A DNA stretch of 64,000 nucleotides from Chromobotia macracanthus (Eukaryota > Chordata > Actinopteri > Cypriniformes > Botiidae), in NCBI GenBank assembly GCA_036877525.1, contig JAZGTH010000067.1:1197501-1261500 (forward strand), read 5' to 3'. Positions 36,901 to 48,980 of this stretch are shown piece after piece. The notes beneath the pieces were generated by a model. The model saw nothing but the letters and a program-made list of their open reading frames with translations. It did no database searches and was not told the DNA's origin. Position numbers and translations under genes: made by a program. Within the stretch, counting starts at the first letter, position 1. Every line of letters begins with the position of its first letter.

Positions 36901-39900
36901 TTCAGTTTTTGATGGGGGAAATAATCAAGAGTGTATTGAACAGACCTGCAGTCATGTTTCTGTGATGGCAGATTAAATATGCCTGCGATTATATACAAAA
37001 GCAGATGATTAGATCTATGCAATCTACCCAGTTCATAGATGCTGTAGTTGCAGTATCTGACTGGTGTTGTGTATTGGAGTCATGGGTCTCTGTTGATGTG
37101 CACTTCTATAGGGGCTGTTTTGTTCTGTCTGTGGAGATATGCACAGTGCAGCTGTTCACACTCTCATATCTGACATACCTCTTGAGGTGTTCATGATACA
37201 TGTTAGGATACATGCATGCGAAGAGTCTTTTCAAAAAAGCAAATGTGTGACAATGAATATGTTACTTAATTTGTACAGGGGGTCAGATTTCCTTGCTCCA
37301 CCTACTGTTTTGTGTTGTCAATCATCTGACATAAGGGCAGTATGGCAGCCTGCGAATAAGATTTGAACCTACAGCCTCTGGTTGCTCCCACTGAATTTTT
37401 ATCACTAAGCCACACCACTTAGCAGCCAAACCAAACTGAGTCAGAATCTGAATCTGGATCTGAACATTTGTGAAATGTGTGTCTGTTTCTCACAGAGCGC
37501 TGAAGGCAGAGCAGCCTCTCCTCACATTTCATCACACTGCTGAGTTCAGCACTTTCATGAAGATGTTAGTTTTTCTCTTAAGAAAAAGTGTAGGCATGGT
37601 GTAGTAATATCTGGTGAGATTTAAACAAGCCATAGTCTGTCTAGTAGTCTGTCAGGTTGTGTGTAGGTTCAGCATTTTACACGTTTATTGGATTTGTATA
37701 GATCAGTCTGTAAAGCGCCACACAGAAATGTGAGAGCGTTGTTAAAACAGGCCACAAACATCATTAGAGAGACATGAGCAGTTTTAGCCTTCAAACAGTG
37801 CCAGTTGATCTGGGGCAGAAACTCTCTGAAAAGCCTCTCAAATGACTCGAAGAGAGACAACGTCCCTCCACCATATCATCATGTGTTCAGCTGTAGTAAA
37901 TAAAGTACATATATAAAATGATGTCACTATAAATAGTCAGTGATTAGTTGCTGTATATGTGCAGGGGTTTCTGTTGTGGAAGATGAGTTTTTAAAAGAGC
38001 ACTGTTGTGTTTGCTGCTGTTCGGTTCAGATGCAGTTAAGTTCAGGCCTCTGGCACTGAATATCAGCGTTAAAGTGAAGGTGACTTTTGTATAGATTTAC
38101 AGCTCTGCCCTGTGCGCTGGTACTGATGGAAACACTGTAAATTCTGCTGTAAATAACATGTCATAGACCCTTTCATCAGCAGCAGTGTTGGTTTATGTGT
38201 GGTGTGTAGTGTGTGCTTTAGTCTCTGTTCATGTGTGGTTTTGTTTGTCTAAAAGCCTCGTGTATGTTTAACAGGCACTTGTCATTATAGCTCTCTGAGG
38301 TCGATTCATCTTTATACTTTTCACTGATTTGTGGCAACTGCTTCTGCTCATAATGTCAGTGTTTGTCAGTGAATCTCTTCTGTTCTGGCTGGTGAATCTC
38401 ATTTCTCTGGTGTGAATGGCAGTGAGTCCCTGCTGTGACTCTGTGATTGTTTGAGACGTGCCACTTCTGCTTTGACATGAAGAAGAATTCAGGGTTGGAT
38501 CTGAATCACTTCATTGGGCATATTTCCATACGATATATAAGAGTGCTGCATATTTAAAGAACATACAGGCACATTATGTGTGCATGAGTTTATGAATCCA
38601 GGACACAGAAATTCCTCCTCATCTTTAAATATGTCCCGGCCTCTGCTGCTCAGTTACACAGGAGATGTCACGCTCGTGTGGGTTATGTGGCCAAAGCATG
38701 AGAGAATTTAAAGTTAAGTGTGTGTGTGTAGAGAGAGCCTAATATGACTCTGACCTAAAAGCAGACTGTGCACGTGGGATTCTGGCAATCCTCTTCATAT
38801 TATGAGCAGTGCTGTCTATGTCTCAAAAATTCAATACCGTATGTTTCCGAGTGATATCAGTCTGCTGTTATACTTCTCTAAACAACTGTAAGATCTCTAT
38901 ATAATCTGTTGTTTTTCCTAGACCACAATTAGAAGAACTGTAAAGAAAACAGAGACCTTTCCTTGAATCTTCTGCTTCTCAGTTTCTCTGTTTATTTTTC
39001 TGTTTTGAGACTTCACATGTAAGTACTGTTGGGTTTGTGAAGAAATCTTAACACTGTCTGTTACTGTACTCGGTTAAATCGAACTCTTAGACTTCTGGAA
39101 AATGTCTGGGACAAAGTTGATCATTGACATAAGTGAGCGCTTCATTATGTGTGCTCAGGTATGATGGAGTAATACAATCCTCTGCTTCATCACAGTAAGT
39201 TCTCAGAGGAGGATTTGTTTGTTAGTCTAATTAAAACCCTGTTTGATGATGAACTTATATCACTGTCATTAAGAGATTAAAGATTGTGCATGTTTTGGAC
39301 ACGTTTTCATCCCATTCAGTTTGATATTCCCTGCTGGATACTTTATATTGACAGTGTGTAATTAAAAGAGAACAAATCCCTCATTGCCTGATTGTTTGGT
39401 ATTGATTGTGTCTCTAATCCTGTCGGTTTGGTTCTGCTCCACTCATTTCATTACTACTTTAAAGAGACATTTGACAAATGGCACATTGTTTTTCCAGCTA
39501 GAGGCTTTATTTTACTTAAACGGATGTTATGAGAACAAAATCTCTTCCTCAAAGGTAAGCTCATGTCTGGCAGAAATCAGCTCAATATTCAGGTGATGTG
39601 TTTGCAGCAGCATGTTTTAACGGGTCGGGTGAAGCTGATTACTATAGGGTGGATGACAGACAGAGTTTTCAGAGGGAGTGGGATGGTCTGTAGGGACTCT
39701 ATGACGCTTGACTGCTTAGATCCTCTTTATTCCTCTCTTTAGGGCCCTTCTGCACCCCGTCACCTTTCTTTACCCTGCTCCCATACTACAAATCCTTAAA
39801 CCTCTACTGCCCTATTTTTTTACTAAACTAACAATATCCAAGCCTCATGCCATCTGTTATTCTGCTTGATCGTCGACATTAATGCATTTAATCCGTTCCA

Positions 39901-42900
39901 GAAAACAGCCCAGCCTGGAGAATCAAATAATACAGGTACTAGAGAGAACATTCTGAGATCTTATGTTATGTGACTGTCACAAACTGGATTGTGACAATCA
40001 AAGACTGAACCTTCTCTCCGCTCCTCTCTTCCTCTCCATCAGCCTGACGCCTCTCCTTCCTATGTTGGGTGTGGAGACAGTGACTGCGGAAGTCCTCGCT
40101 CCACACAGTCAGCTCTGTGTTCGTGTCATTGAAAGACTCCTTGTGATGGTCTTTAGACACATTCATGCTCAAACAGAAGCTCACAGAAAGACACTCTGTC
40201 TCACACAAAAGCCTCACTCATGGGTTAACCTCTCGTACTCAGTGTAATAATTCTCAGGAGTCCATTCAGCAGAGGGTTTCACCCCTGCAAGAGTAATGGC
40301 TAATGAGAAAGACTCCAAATTATGTTGAAGTGCTATTGCATAGTTTGAAAATGGTGGATAATAGTGCTGGGTGATATAATAGAAAAACATTGTATCTTGA
40401 TATTTGATGTTATTCAATATCTCTGCAGTGGCTTTTAAAGGAACACCATTTCAGTCAAACAGCCATTGTTGCTCTAGATTCAAAAGTGTAATGCAAGACA
40501 TTAATACTAAAATGAATCCACTTTAAAATAATAAGATGTTATCCACTTAACACAAAGAGAAATTATATTTCGTAATATTTCCCCTTCTGTTTCTTCTACT
40601 TTATCCCCACCCTTTACTTTAAACAGGATCATTTAACTCTTGATATCCTGCAGCGGGTTGCACATGACCCCTGAGCTCTCTGATGGACAGGTAATGCAGT
40701 GCATATGGAAGAGGAGGGCAGTGATTATAGAACAGATTTATGAGGACAGTGCCAGATGGCTGAGAGTGTGAAAGCCTTCATTCTGTATCTGCTGTGACAC
40801 AGACATTTCCCTCGCCTCCAGACTCTGGTCTCTTAAGATCTCACTCTTTAGCTCTCTCTCGTCCCCCTCCTCCCCCACTCTCTAAGAGGACTGAAAGCAG
40901 CTCACTGAAAACTGATGCACAGCAGAGGTAAAGCAGTCGTGAAGTTCACAATGAGAGTCATCCATCTAACTGTCTGTTCATCTGCAGGTTGACTGTTTCC
41001 CTCTTTGGTGAGGCATTAGCCCCGGGATGCTCTGTGCTTTTAACACTGTAGTTCGGTATTCAGTATGCAGGCTGCTTTAAATAGGGACACCATGTAGTGT
41101 GTGCACTTTGATTATCTCTCCCTTTTGAGCTGCATGTTCATTTTGTTGCATTGCTCTTCCTGGGCAGATGGGGTCTGTAGATCAGCCCTGTGGGGTGTGT
41201 GGCACTGAAGCATTATTCATAAAGACAGACTCACTTATATTGCTCTTGGAATCGTTTTACTGCATCTGCGTTATACAGAATTTCTCTTGCAATAGATGCA
41301 TCTATGCAGGAGCTTGGAAATTATTTGGAAAACAGGTGCGCTGTAAACATTCAGAATGTTCATTATCATTAACTGTACCAGCTTGGCTCATGAAGATTAA
41401 ACAGGTGATGTAATGCTGAGAAGTTATCATTTGCTGAAAGGCAGATCATAGCTATAGAAAATGAGCCCTAGCTATAGAACAGGAGTGTCAAACACCAATT
41501 CCCACAACTAGGAAGGTAAATACTTGTTGGTTTCCAGTACTGGCATCACTAAGTGATACAGAGTGCAGTAACTGCAGCATCCCCCGGGTGCCATTAACAT
41601 CATTACAGTGATGTTAATGGCTGGAATTTGTATTGACCTCTTAACAGTTTCTCACCTCTGTTCTCTGTGATGAGGTTCACTACCCTGATAACGTGACACT
41701 ATCAACCAGAATGTGGTCATTTTATAGGCATAAATTTTAGTTATAAAACTGATTGTATGTAAACACGCATGTAAACACGGTCTGATCTATTGCGTTCTGT
41801 CTGTTCCATTCTGCTTTCACAGGCTCGAAAGAAAGAAGCATTCCTGCAGGAGCGCTACGGACAGTTCAGCCTAATGGACCCGTTCCTTGCCCTGCAGAGA
41901 GACTTTGAGTCTGGAATGGGGACGAAGGACCGCAGGCCTGTAAGCACAAACCCCATCACTGTGCTGGAAGCTGTGATGTCTCGCTGCCGCAGGATGCAGG
42001 AGAGGATGTCTGCTCAGCTGTCAGCTGCGGAGAGCAGACAGAAGAGGGTAAGACCACATACTCTGTGTGTTTGACAGGGTAAGACTACACAAGAGCTTTT
42101 GAACTGTGATGTTTACAGTCCTTTCTCTGTAGGATTATCTTAACTTAGCTGTCAGTAATGACAGGATAAAACATAGAAAAGTCTTAGTAAAGCCCACTGC
42201 AGACTCCAGGATTTTATCAAGATTTTGCGGTAGTTTCATGCAAGATTTCTTTCTTATTTCTTAAGATCTTTATCATACTGTATAACACAAAACATTAGTA
42301 ATGTTTTGTCTACCTCACCTTTTACCTAAGATCACAGGGGTCATATCATACAAGATGGTAAAGAAACATCTCTAAATGAGAAAGTAACACAGTGTATGCC
42401 AGGCTCAAAACCAGAGAGCTCCAGGCAGGAGAAGCAGTGGCTGTATACAAGAGTTTTACAGACACCCACAGGCTGTGTGTTCCAGGTGGCCTCTGACCCA
42501 TCACCGCACTGAAACACTTCTGCAGAGCAGATACAGAGTCACGTGTGCCCGCCACCTCAGTGGCTCCAGTTCTATTTTAGGATATTATTACAGGATACAT
42601 TTAATATACAGTAATAGACAGTAAATATACTCTCAGTCTTTCTTTGACACGAGAGACTGAACTGAACTCTTTTTTGATGCTCTTGTGCTTGGTTGCTATG
42701 GTAACAGTTCTTCTGTTGCCCTGATCTTACCCTCAGTCACTGATGGTAATCCGTAGTTGTTGTCTATCTCGGCTGCAATTTCTGTGTTCTCTAAGGCCAC
42801 TGTGCCAAAATGTTTTATTAGTTGTTCCAGTATTTCAGGGAAATTTTATTCGTAATCATTTATTCACAGACTTGACATTGGTTATCAGTGAATACGGGCT

Positions 42901-45047
42901 GCACTCCTGTCTGTTTTCAGCTGTGCCCTCTATGATACTCGTTTCCTGTTGATTATCGTATTAAAATCATCATATAACTGAAAGGTCAAGCATGAGGGAA
43001 GTAATCAGTTCATCCAGCAGCTGAGTACTGATCCCCTGACTTTCTTTATAAAGGTGCAACTATTAAAGCCAGTATACCCCAAAATATATGTTGTGTTTAT
43101 TATAATAGACTTTTATGTTTTTGTCAGCTGTGTGGCTTAGAAAACACACAGAGCTGATATTTGAGTAAAAAAGCTCATGGGAGGAGCTTTATGTTTAGCC
43201 ATAAGCAAAAAATTTAAAGTAACCTCTGATTTAAAGCTGCAATCTGAAACTTTTGCCTCTCTACTGCCATCTTTGTTTGAAACAACAAATTGCAGGGTAC
43301 TTTGCGTATTTTTCCTTACATATGTTGAAGTAATCAGACCCAACAGCTCAAATGAGAAATCATTATTATAAACTTACTGTTGTGAATTGGGGTACAGTAA
43401 GGGGGCCATTGTGAACACTGATCTGTTATGTACTTGCTCAGTAACAACTTTTTTGATCATTTTTAAGCCAAAAAAATTCCAAAATTCATTGTTTTTGATT
43501 TTAAAATGTGATTGTCACTTAACTTTAATTATGTAATTATCAGGTGTGTATTATGTCAGGTAGATTTTTTGTGTTATCTGCTTTCTGTGTCCAGCTTGAG
43601 ATGGAGACAGGGCAGCTGCAGAGCCTGGAGCAGGAGCACAGGAAGCTGACGGCTCAGCTGAAGGACGAGCGAGAAAAGAACAAACACGTGGTGATGTCAC
43701 TGGTGCATGAATGCAAGCAGCTAGCCGCTCGTATAGCTGAAGAGAACCAGCGCTTTGAGGAGCTCTCATCACGCACCGAGCAGGACGGCCGTTCCGTGGG
43801 ACGACTGGAGGAGGAGCTTGCGGCCGAGCGTCGCCGTAGCCAACAGAGGGAGGCAGAGATGGAAAAACAGCTAGCGGAGTTTGACACAGAACAAGAACAG
43901 CTACGTGCCAGACTGAGTCGCGAGGAGACTCGAGCTGCAGAGCTGCAGGTTGAAAGCGAGAGTCTTCGCCAGCAGGTAGAGCAACTAAGACCTGAGCAAT
44001 GCAAAGATGTACTGTCTCCCATAACTCCAGTACCAGCACCTGCCCCTGTTAAACCCAAGTCTATGGCATCTGTGTCCGTGGGCACTGAGACACCCGCCTG
44101 TAAGACTGCTGCCTCTCAGACAGACCTACCGCTGGACAATGAAGGAACTAAGAAAGTTCCACTTACCATCCCTGTGAAACCTACAGGCAGCAACTATGCT
44201 AGCATGAACCTTCCTAAGACTTCCAGTGCTGGGCGGGGGCTACACCACATAAGCTCTCAGGCAGAAAATGGAGGGGAGGGCCAAACGATTCTACATGGCT
44301 TGCACTCATCTGGCATTTCTGCTGCATCGCTGACTGGGGTCAGCCCCCGCGTTCAGGCGGCCCGTTACAAATTCCAGCCCTCCGCCTCAGAGCAGGACCA
44401 AAATGGGACAGCAAATCAGAGCCCTCCTTCACGGGATCTGTCTCCTACAAATCGACATAACTTTGCAGCCAAGCAGCAGGCGCGCCACACAGTCACGCAG
44501 GTTCTCTCGCGCTTTACTAGCCCACCAGCAGGGGGACCCCCTGCAGCCCTTCGGCCTGGTCTGCCACACTCTGTATCTGAAGGGGGGCCTTTCACTGGTC
44601 GTTTAGGGCACCCCCAGATAGGCCTTAAGTCACCAACTGTTGCCCGTATTGATAGGGGTAACCCACCCCCAATCCCACCCAAAAAACCAGGACTGTCCCA
44701 GACACCATCCCCTCCTTACCCACCAATCAAAGTAGTAGGTGAAGCAAACAGACCCCTGGGAACAGGGCTGGGGGTGGGTCTTGTCAAATCTACTCCCACC
44801 CCTCAGCTTCCTCCAAAACCCTCCTTAGATTTGGGCGGTACAGTCCCAGCCTTGACTGCGTCACAGGTGGGTGCTTCCTGCACTGGCTGGCCATGTGCGT
44901 CGCAGCCGTCAACAGCATGTTTGAAGTGTCCCCCTGTCACCACCTCTTGCACTACAGCTACTGTTGTCAGTAGCTCCTCCATAAACCCTGCTAGTGTTCC
45001 GTCCTGTAGCCCTCAGCAGCGGGGCAGCCCCCTGGCAGCAGCATCAG
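28001..45047 (+). CDS. cttnbp2: cortactin-binding protein 2 family, exons 1-4
   Basis: Four exons give 622 residues before a phase-1 donor. Exon 1 is MASDGARGEQ and a Pro/Ala/Ser tail. Exons 2-4 carry the CortBP2 N-terminal domain (LSKPELLTLLSIMEGELEAR, VMSRCRRMQERMSAQL) and a long coiled coil (KNKHVVMSLVHECKQLAARI). Then come VGTETPACKTAASQTDLP, PPSRDLSPTNRHN and a Pro-rich GNPPPIPPKKPGLSQ segment. CTTNBP2 is a dendritic-spine scaffold that binds cortactin and STRIPAK. The stretch to SSSSINPASVPSC follows CTTNBP2 rather than CTTNBP2NL. The ankyrin-repeat exons expected next were not found before bcl2l13 begins, so this copy may be shortened. Confidence 0.88.
28082..32197 (+). other. cttnbp2 intron 1
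   Basis: 4116 bp. The first 3.3 kb is mainly the composite 15-bp array. 31390-32197 is ordinary AT-leaning intron with nothing recognised. Confidence 0.8.
28247..31388 (+). repeat. composite array: 15-bp unit interrupted by a recurring spacer
   Basis: Runs of the 15-mer ATCATCAGTCATACA (variants ATATA, ATAAA) alternate with a spacer of about 55 bp that begins TGACTGATGTATTGATCAGC, contains AAGCGCCGGGTT, and ends TTATTGTCTTA. Good spacer copies start near 28190, 28646, 29677, 30533 and 30891. Degenerate copies lie near 28366, 28498 and 29121. The 15-bp length keeps several frames open on both strands, which explains open frames of up to 266 codons here. They are not genes. Confidence 0.97.
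32198..32305 (+). CDS. cttnbp2: cttnbp2 exon 2: CortBP2 domain start
   Basis: 36 codons, phase 0 at both ends, with TTTCAG acceptor and AGG|GTGAGT donor. It encodes LNIDTLSKPELLTLLS and MEGELEARDLVIEALR, the most conserved segment of the family. Confidence 0.95.
33130..33970 (+). repeat. polypyrimidine minisatellite (TC-rich, TTATTC-punctuated)
   Basis: About 840 bp, nearly all C and T on this strand, built of TCTCTCTCTCTTATTC-like units of uneven length. Irregular CCTCCTCTTTTATTC and CACTC blocks recur. Pure strand asymmetry over this length favours triplex (H-DNA) formation in principle. The Ser/Leu-rich open frames here are repeat artefacts. Confidence 0.95.
34248..35644 (+). repeat. 16-bp minisatellite, about 87 copies
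   Basis: Unit GTGTAACCTACTCTCT, with a second common form carrying TACACT, and rare GTAGCC and CCCACTC variants. The two main forms alternate irregularly along the array. A few units are shortened, near 35027, 35245 and 35310. Long Cys/Val/Thr-rich open frames on both strands arise only from periodicity. Confidence 0.97.
37355..37420 (-). mobile_element. tRNA-derived SINE head
   Basis: On the minus strand, an A-box-like TGGCTTAGTGA (37402-37412) precedes a B-box-like GGTTCAAATC (37360-37369) at tRNA-like spacing, the internal pol III promoter layout. Surrounding sequence shows no intact tRNA cloverleaf, so this is a retroposon remnant rather than a tRNA gene. Confidence 0.6.
40362..40430 (+). 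mobile_element. DNA-transposon fragment
   Basis: TAGTGCTGGGTGATATAA followed by alternating TATC/GATA-like sequence resembles a GTGCTGGGCGATAT repeat that I recall as widespread in fish genomes. The fragment is short and has no intact ends. Confidence 0.45.
41590..41621. repeat. 13-bp perfect inverted repeat
   Basis: GCCATTAACATCA and TGATGTTAATGGC flank a 6-base loop, TTACAG. It lies about 200 bp upstream of cttnbp2 exon 3. Confidence 0.9.
41823..42047 (+). CDS. cttnbp2: cttnbp2 exon 3: CortBP2 domain
   Basis: 75 codons, phase 0 both ends. It encodes RKKEAFLQERYGQFSLMDPF, LALQRDFESG and SRCRRMQERMSAQLSAAESR. Collinear with human exon 3. Intron 3 (1547 bp) follows and holds the second dispersed-repeat copy. 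Confidence 0.95.
43229..43327. repeat. dispersed repeat copy 2 (cttnbp2 intron 3)
   Basis: Begins TTTAAAGCTGCAATCTGAAA and aligns along its length with 5014-5105 in igf1r. It has no coding capacity. Confidence 0.6.
43595..45047 (+). CDS. cttnbp2: cttnbp2 exon 4: coiled coil and proline-rich region
   Basis: Acceptor TGTGTCCAG. 1453 nt, ending TCA G|GTAAAA in phase 1. The first 125 residues or so are a charged coiled coil (LEEELAAERRRSQQREAEME, FDTEQEQLRARLSREE). The rest is Ser/Pro-rich with PPSRDLSP, QVLSRFTSPPAG and PPPIPPKKPG. An alternative phase-0 donor CAG|GTGGGT exists at 44866/44867. If the exon is not spliced, the frame runs on for about 40 residues to a stop near 45167. Confidence 0.93.
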
Positions 45048-45830
45048 GTAAAAGGGTACATTGCTCCTCACCCTTCTTTCAATGCTTCTCCTCTTTACTG
45101 CCCTTCTTCTCCATTCTTGATGTGCTCCTCAGTAAGTCTTTGTTTAGGAGAACGAGACTTCATGAGTAGTAAAGAGGAGAGGAGTATTTATGTTCTTCTA
45201 GGTTTACCTGCTGTTAGGAAGCTCATACATGATATAGGATTGGGAATACAGCAAGATTAAGTAGGATTTCTGAGGGCCTCTATCCATGTCATGGCAGTTT
45301 CATATGTCCACCAAAGCATGTTTAGCTCTGGGTAGGTCAGGCTGACATCTCTTGATAGCGTGGATCTCTGGGAGTCTTTCCTGTAACCCGCTGTATTCTG
45401 AAGCTGATGCCAGAGGCTGCTCTCTCCCTTTCCACCTGTTCACCTACAGCATGGTTGTCCACCACTAACCTGTTTCCCACAATATCTACAGTATATACCA
45501 CTTCACTGTATTCATGCCACCATGTGTCTTTGTGTAGCTAGAGAAACTCAAGGAACATGTGAATGTATTTTTGTTCCAGCACTGACTGTTTAAAAATCCT
45601 ACTTCATGGTTCTTGGAAATTCTTGAGCAACTAACTAATATATGGTTGTGTTTGTTGTGATTGTATTTTCTTGTGTACGTCTCTTTGTGGTACATCACTG
45701 CTAGAGGTTGAATGGGTATCTTTGAAGGGCAAGACTGGTTCCAAAAGATATTTGACAGTTTTCAGATGTGTAGGCCGTACAGAATCATGTTTTATAGGAC
45801 ATATTGGCCTGTTAGCAAAACATATGTGAC

Positions 45831-46034
45831 AACTCCACTTACAGTTTCCTCTTGGAGACAGTGTCAGAAGCTTTAGAGTTCTCTCAGATTTTGAAATCGC
45901 ACCCTCTCTCTCCAGGCCTGTCTCTTCATAGCTCTTTAATCACCAATGAAAACAGAGCAAGTATTCCACCAGCATCTTCCTCCTCATTGTCACTAGAGAA
46001 TAATCCACACAGTAGCTGTGAGAGACGTCAATAG
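45831..46034 (+). CDS. possible alternative exon, Ser/Pro/Leu-rich
   Basis: Open from a CACTTACAG acceptor-like site to a TAG stop, reading LETVSEALEFSQILKSH, then PPASSSSLSLENN. It has no recognised homology. It lies 0.8 kb after cttnbp2 exon 4, so an alternative 3' end is conceivable. Weak. Confidence 0.15.
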   Translation, partial: NSTYSFLLETVSEALEFSQILKSHPLSPGLSLHSSLITNENRASIPPASSSSLSLENNPHSSCERRQ

Positions 46035-48148
46035 CAAACTGTCATTACTAATGGCCTGAAACTGCTGTAAATGAGCCCTTTTCTTCTCTCTGCAGCCACA
46101 GCAGTTCTCTGAGGCTCCTCTGCTCTCTCTGCTGCTTATTTAACCCAGAAAAGACACCCAGTGCTCTTATGCTTTCCTGAAGCTCAGTGAAACAGCCCAG
46201 ATTTCTTTTTCTAGCTCTCTCACTTTAACTAACAAACTTCTAGAATCTCTAGAAATAAAGCAGTTTACACTCATGCCTTCAGCATTAGTTCTCAGATACT
46301 AGTTACATCCACACTGTATGAGACTGATGATCTGAATTCGGTTTGTGAATTGAGTTGTCATTGTTGCTGTGTTGACTTTCATCTGTTTCTTTGCTGTGGT
46401 TTTGTCTTCCTGCTGTCTGACTGACGTGTGTCACAATCGGCTCACGTTCAGAATGTTGCAGTTTGACGGACATCATTTACCAAGCATGACTTTAATGAAT
46501 GTGCCGGAAGCAGCCTGCTGCCTGATTGATTTTAATTGGATTAGATTAATCTGGTTAAGTTTTTCTTGTATTTGACTCTTTTATTTGACCTGAAACAGAT
46601 GTTGACTTGAGAATTGGATTATTAGAGTAGAGAGTATGGATTGCTGATACGCTCTCTACAATAATTAGTTTCTGTTGTGGCACAATGTCTGCTACATTAA
46701 CATTTACCCATTGTTTTGACTGAATTTGGCTTGGTTTACCTTTCCTCTGGCACACAAATGTCTTGATGTATACCCCTCTCTGGAGGATAACTACAAAAGA
46801 CTCGACTCAGTCAGCACTGCTCACTGTAATGTCTATGACTGACAGAGAAAGTTATTCCTCTGGGTAAATGTTTGGATTCACAGAGCACATTTTGACACAG
46901 TAAAAGCACCCTGGCTCACTAGTTCCTGATGTTGCTTGAACCCACCCAGGCTGGTGTTCCTCCATAGTTCCCTCTCTAACCTGCGGTGAGCCCGTCCCCC
47001 TGGATGACGGGCAAACCCTTCTCCAAGCTGCTTCCCAGGAAAATGTCACTTTATTGTCTATGCTGCTTAAACAAGATATTCACTGGATATTCATCAACAC
47101 CATCATGAGTTAACATCTGCCATGATCTCTGCTGCTCTTCATGGACACAGGTATGTGCTGTCAGGATTAGCAGGGATGCCTCACGGTACTTTAGCAGGTC
47201 ATTGGCTGTCTCAGCTTGTGTTCAATTTTCAGGAGATTATTTATTTAAATGTGTGTCTCTTCTACAGACTGCTGAAATCTGCTGCTGATTTCATGAACGT
47301 CTGCTGTCGATGAAACAGGATTTACAGCATTATATACTGCTGCAGAAAACCGTCACCTTGAGTGAGTCTTCACACTGTCCCCTCTGCTAATGTAACATTG
47401 TCACTCACAGAGAAGTTTCTCTGCAGTTGTTTTGCAGCTGTTATATTGAGATTTTAAGAGCAGTAATGCTTTAGCTCATTATTTTTGTTATCTTATATGG
47501 CCCTGTTGACATCTGGTATTAACATCTGTCGTGGGTAATCAAGTGGTCAGGCCAGATAGATCACTTGATGGTAACAAGCATTTTAAATGTGAAAACAGAT
47601 GTTAATGACAGTGGTAAACTGCATGTGTGGTGTTCAGGTTTGTGTCTGTATGCATTGGGGACATCTGATTTGGCTCTGGTAGGTGTGTGAGAGCTGATGT
47701 GGAGAGAGAGTGTTCTCCTCTCTTCCTGGCCTGTGAGCAGGGACACAGAGTGTGTGAAAACCTTGTTGGACATGGGAGCAGATCGCTCATGTCACCACTG
47801 AGATCTGCACTGTCTCTAACATGTCCAATACATTCTGTATCTTTGAACACATGAGAAAATATTGCCTCCCTTCATCTCCATGGTTACTTTAACAGTTGAG
47901 TGTGGGCATGTTGCTCTCTCGTGTTGCTCAGAATGTAATTACGCTCCCTGTTTTAGTAACAGTTATAACCTGGATTTCTCGGTTTGTTCTAATTTTCTTG
48001 CCTAAAAGTATTCTAGGATTTTCTAAATTAAGACGGTTTTCTGTTGTAATTTTAGCTGCTCAGCTCATCTTGTGTGTTATATGTGTTTTGTGATTTGTTT
48101 CATTATCAGTAGATGTGTGTGTTTTGTGCTTAAATGTGTTTGCATCAC

Positions 48149-48594
48149 AGGACAACAGTGCAGCTCCACACACTGTGGTCAGTTCAGGTCATGTGGACCC
48201 TCTGAAACCCACTGCTGCATCACCGTCTCCTCCAGAGCTGAGTTACCCTGTCTCTCCTAGAGACCCCAGTCAGGAGCTCCCACACCCCGGCATGACCAGC
48301 ACCAGTCACCTCCTCAACCACAGTAACCCCACAGTAACCAGGATGGCTAGACTGCTGCACACATTGCTGCATCCAGGGGCTACAAGGTGGCGCATTAACC
48401 TGCACATTTACATGACATGCACACATATGTATTGCATGCACAAAGAAATGGACTTGAAGTGTAAAATGTGTAACAAACACATTTCTAGAGTTCATGCTCA
48501 TACATCTTGTGGTTTTCAGAGATGGCTGGAGGTTTTATGTAACCACAGTCAACAGGACATGGAGAAGCGGGACAAATGCAATCACAGTACATGA
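48149..48594 (+). CDS. possible alternative terminal exon of the cttnbp2-family gene
   Basis: After a TTTGCATCACAG acceptor, a phase-0 frame reads DNSAAPHTVVSSGHVDPLKP, then SPPELSYPVSPRDPSQELPH, and runs to a TGA at 48592-48594. An AATAAA lies at about 48670. It is in phase with the alternative exon 4 donor at 44866, not with the main one. TVVSSGHVDPLKPTAAS faintly resembles the CTTNBP2NL C-terminus. The frame loses coding character after about 48380. Confidence 0.35.
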
Positions 48595-48669
48595 TGAGGA
48601 ATAATGCATTGCCCAGGTTTGGCAGTCTTCGTGTCTGTGCCACACTAACATGACTTTTATATTTGTTTA

Positions 48670-48675
48670 TAATAA
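48670..48675 (+). terminator. candidate polyadenylation signal
   Basis: AATAAA in TATAATAAAATGTG, about 75 bp after the stop of the possible terminal exon at 48149-48594. Confidence 0.3.
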
Positions 48676-48980
48676 AATGTGTCCGAATCATTTATATTCC
48701 TTTATTTTTATTCCCTGGCTAATTCAGGTGCTCACCAAATGACAAGTGCCAATCATGGAAGAAGTTTGTCCTGCAGAATGAGTGTGCATGTGTTTCCAAC
48801 ACCAGCAGATGGCAGTGTTGAGTCGTGAACTCTTGCAGTCTCAATGATGGAGTTGCTGTTGGTCTTTCTCTCTGCTGTGATGGTGAGACTGATCTAATCC
48901 AGGAACAACAGAGCATGTGCTCTAGTAACCTGAACCTGACTTCATCAGACCGCCCATTGCTTAGAGGAGTAACAAGCAAG

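Larger units (their letters stand above)
32306..41822 (+). other. cttnbp2 intron 2
   Basis: 9517 bp. It holds the polypyrimidine array (33130-33970), the 16-bp array (34248-35644), a tRNA-derived SINE (37355-37420), a DNA-transposon fragment (40362-40430) and a 13-bp hairpin (41590-41621). No exon-like open frame was accepted elsewhere. Confidence 0.8.

Noticed and set aside
37355..37420. Functional tRNA gene
   Set aside because: A- and B-box-like motifs are present, but no complete cloverleaf or acceptor stem pairing. SINE remnant fits better.
45048..45169. Extension of the cttnbp2 frame beyond 45047 (GKRVHCSSPF to TRLHE)
   Set aside because: It begins at a good GTAAAA donor and the composition changes at once to intron-like pyrimidine-rich sequence. 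Read-through only, unless intron retention is shown.
46852..47049. Minus-strand 65-codon frame with CPSSRGTGSP
   Set aside because: No similarity recognised, no acceptor or donor of quality, isolated.
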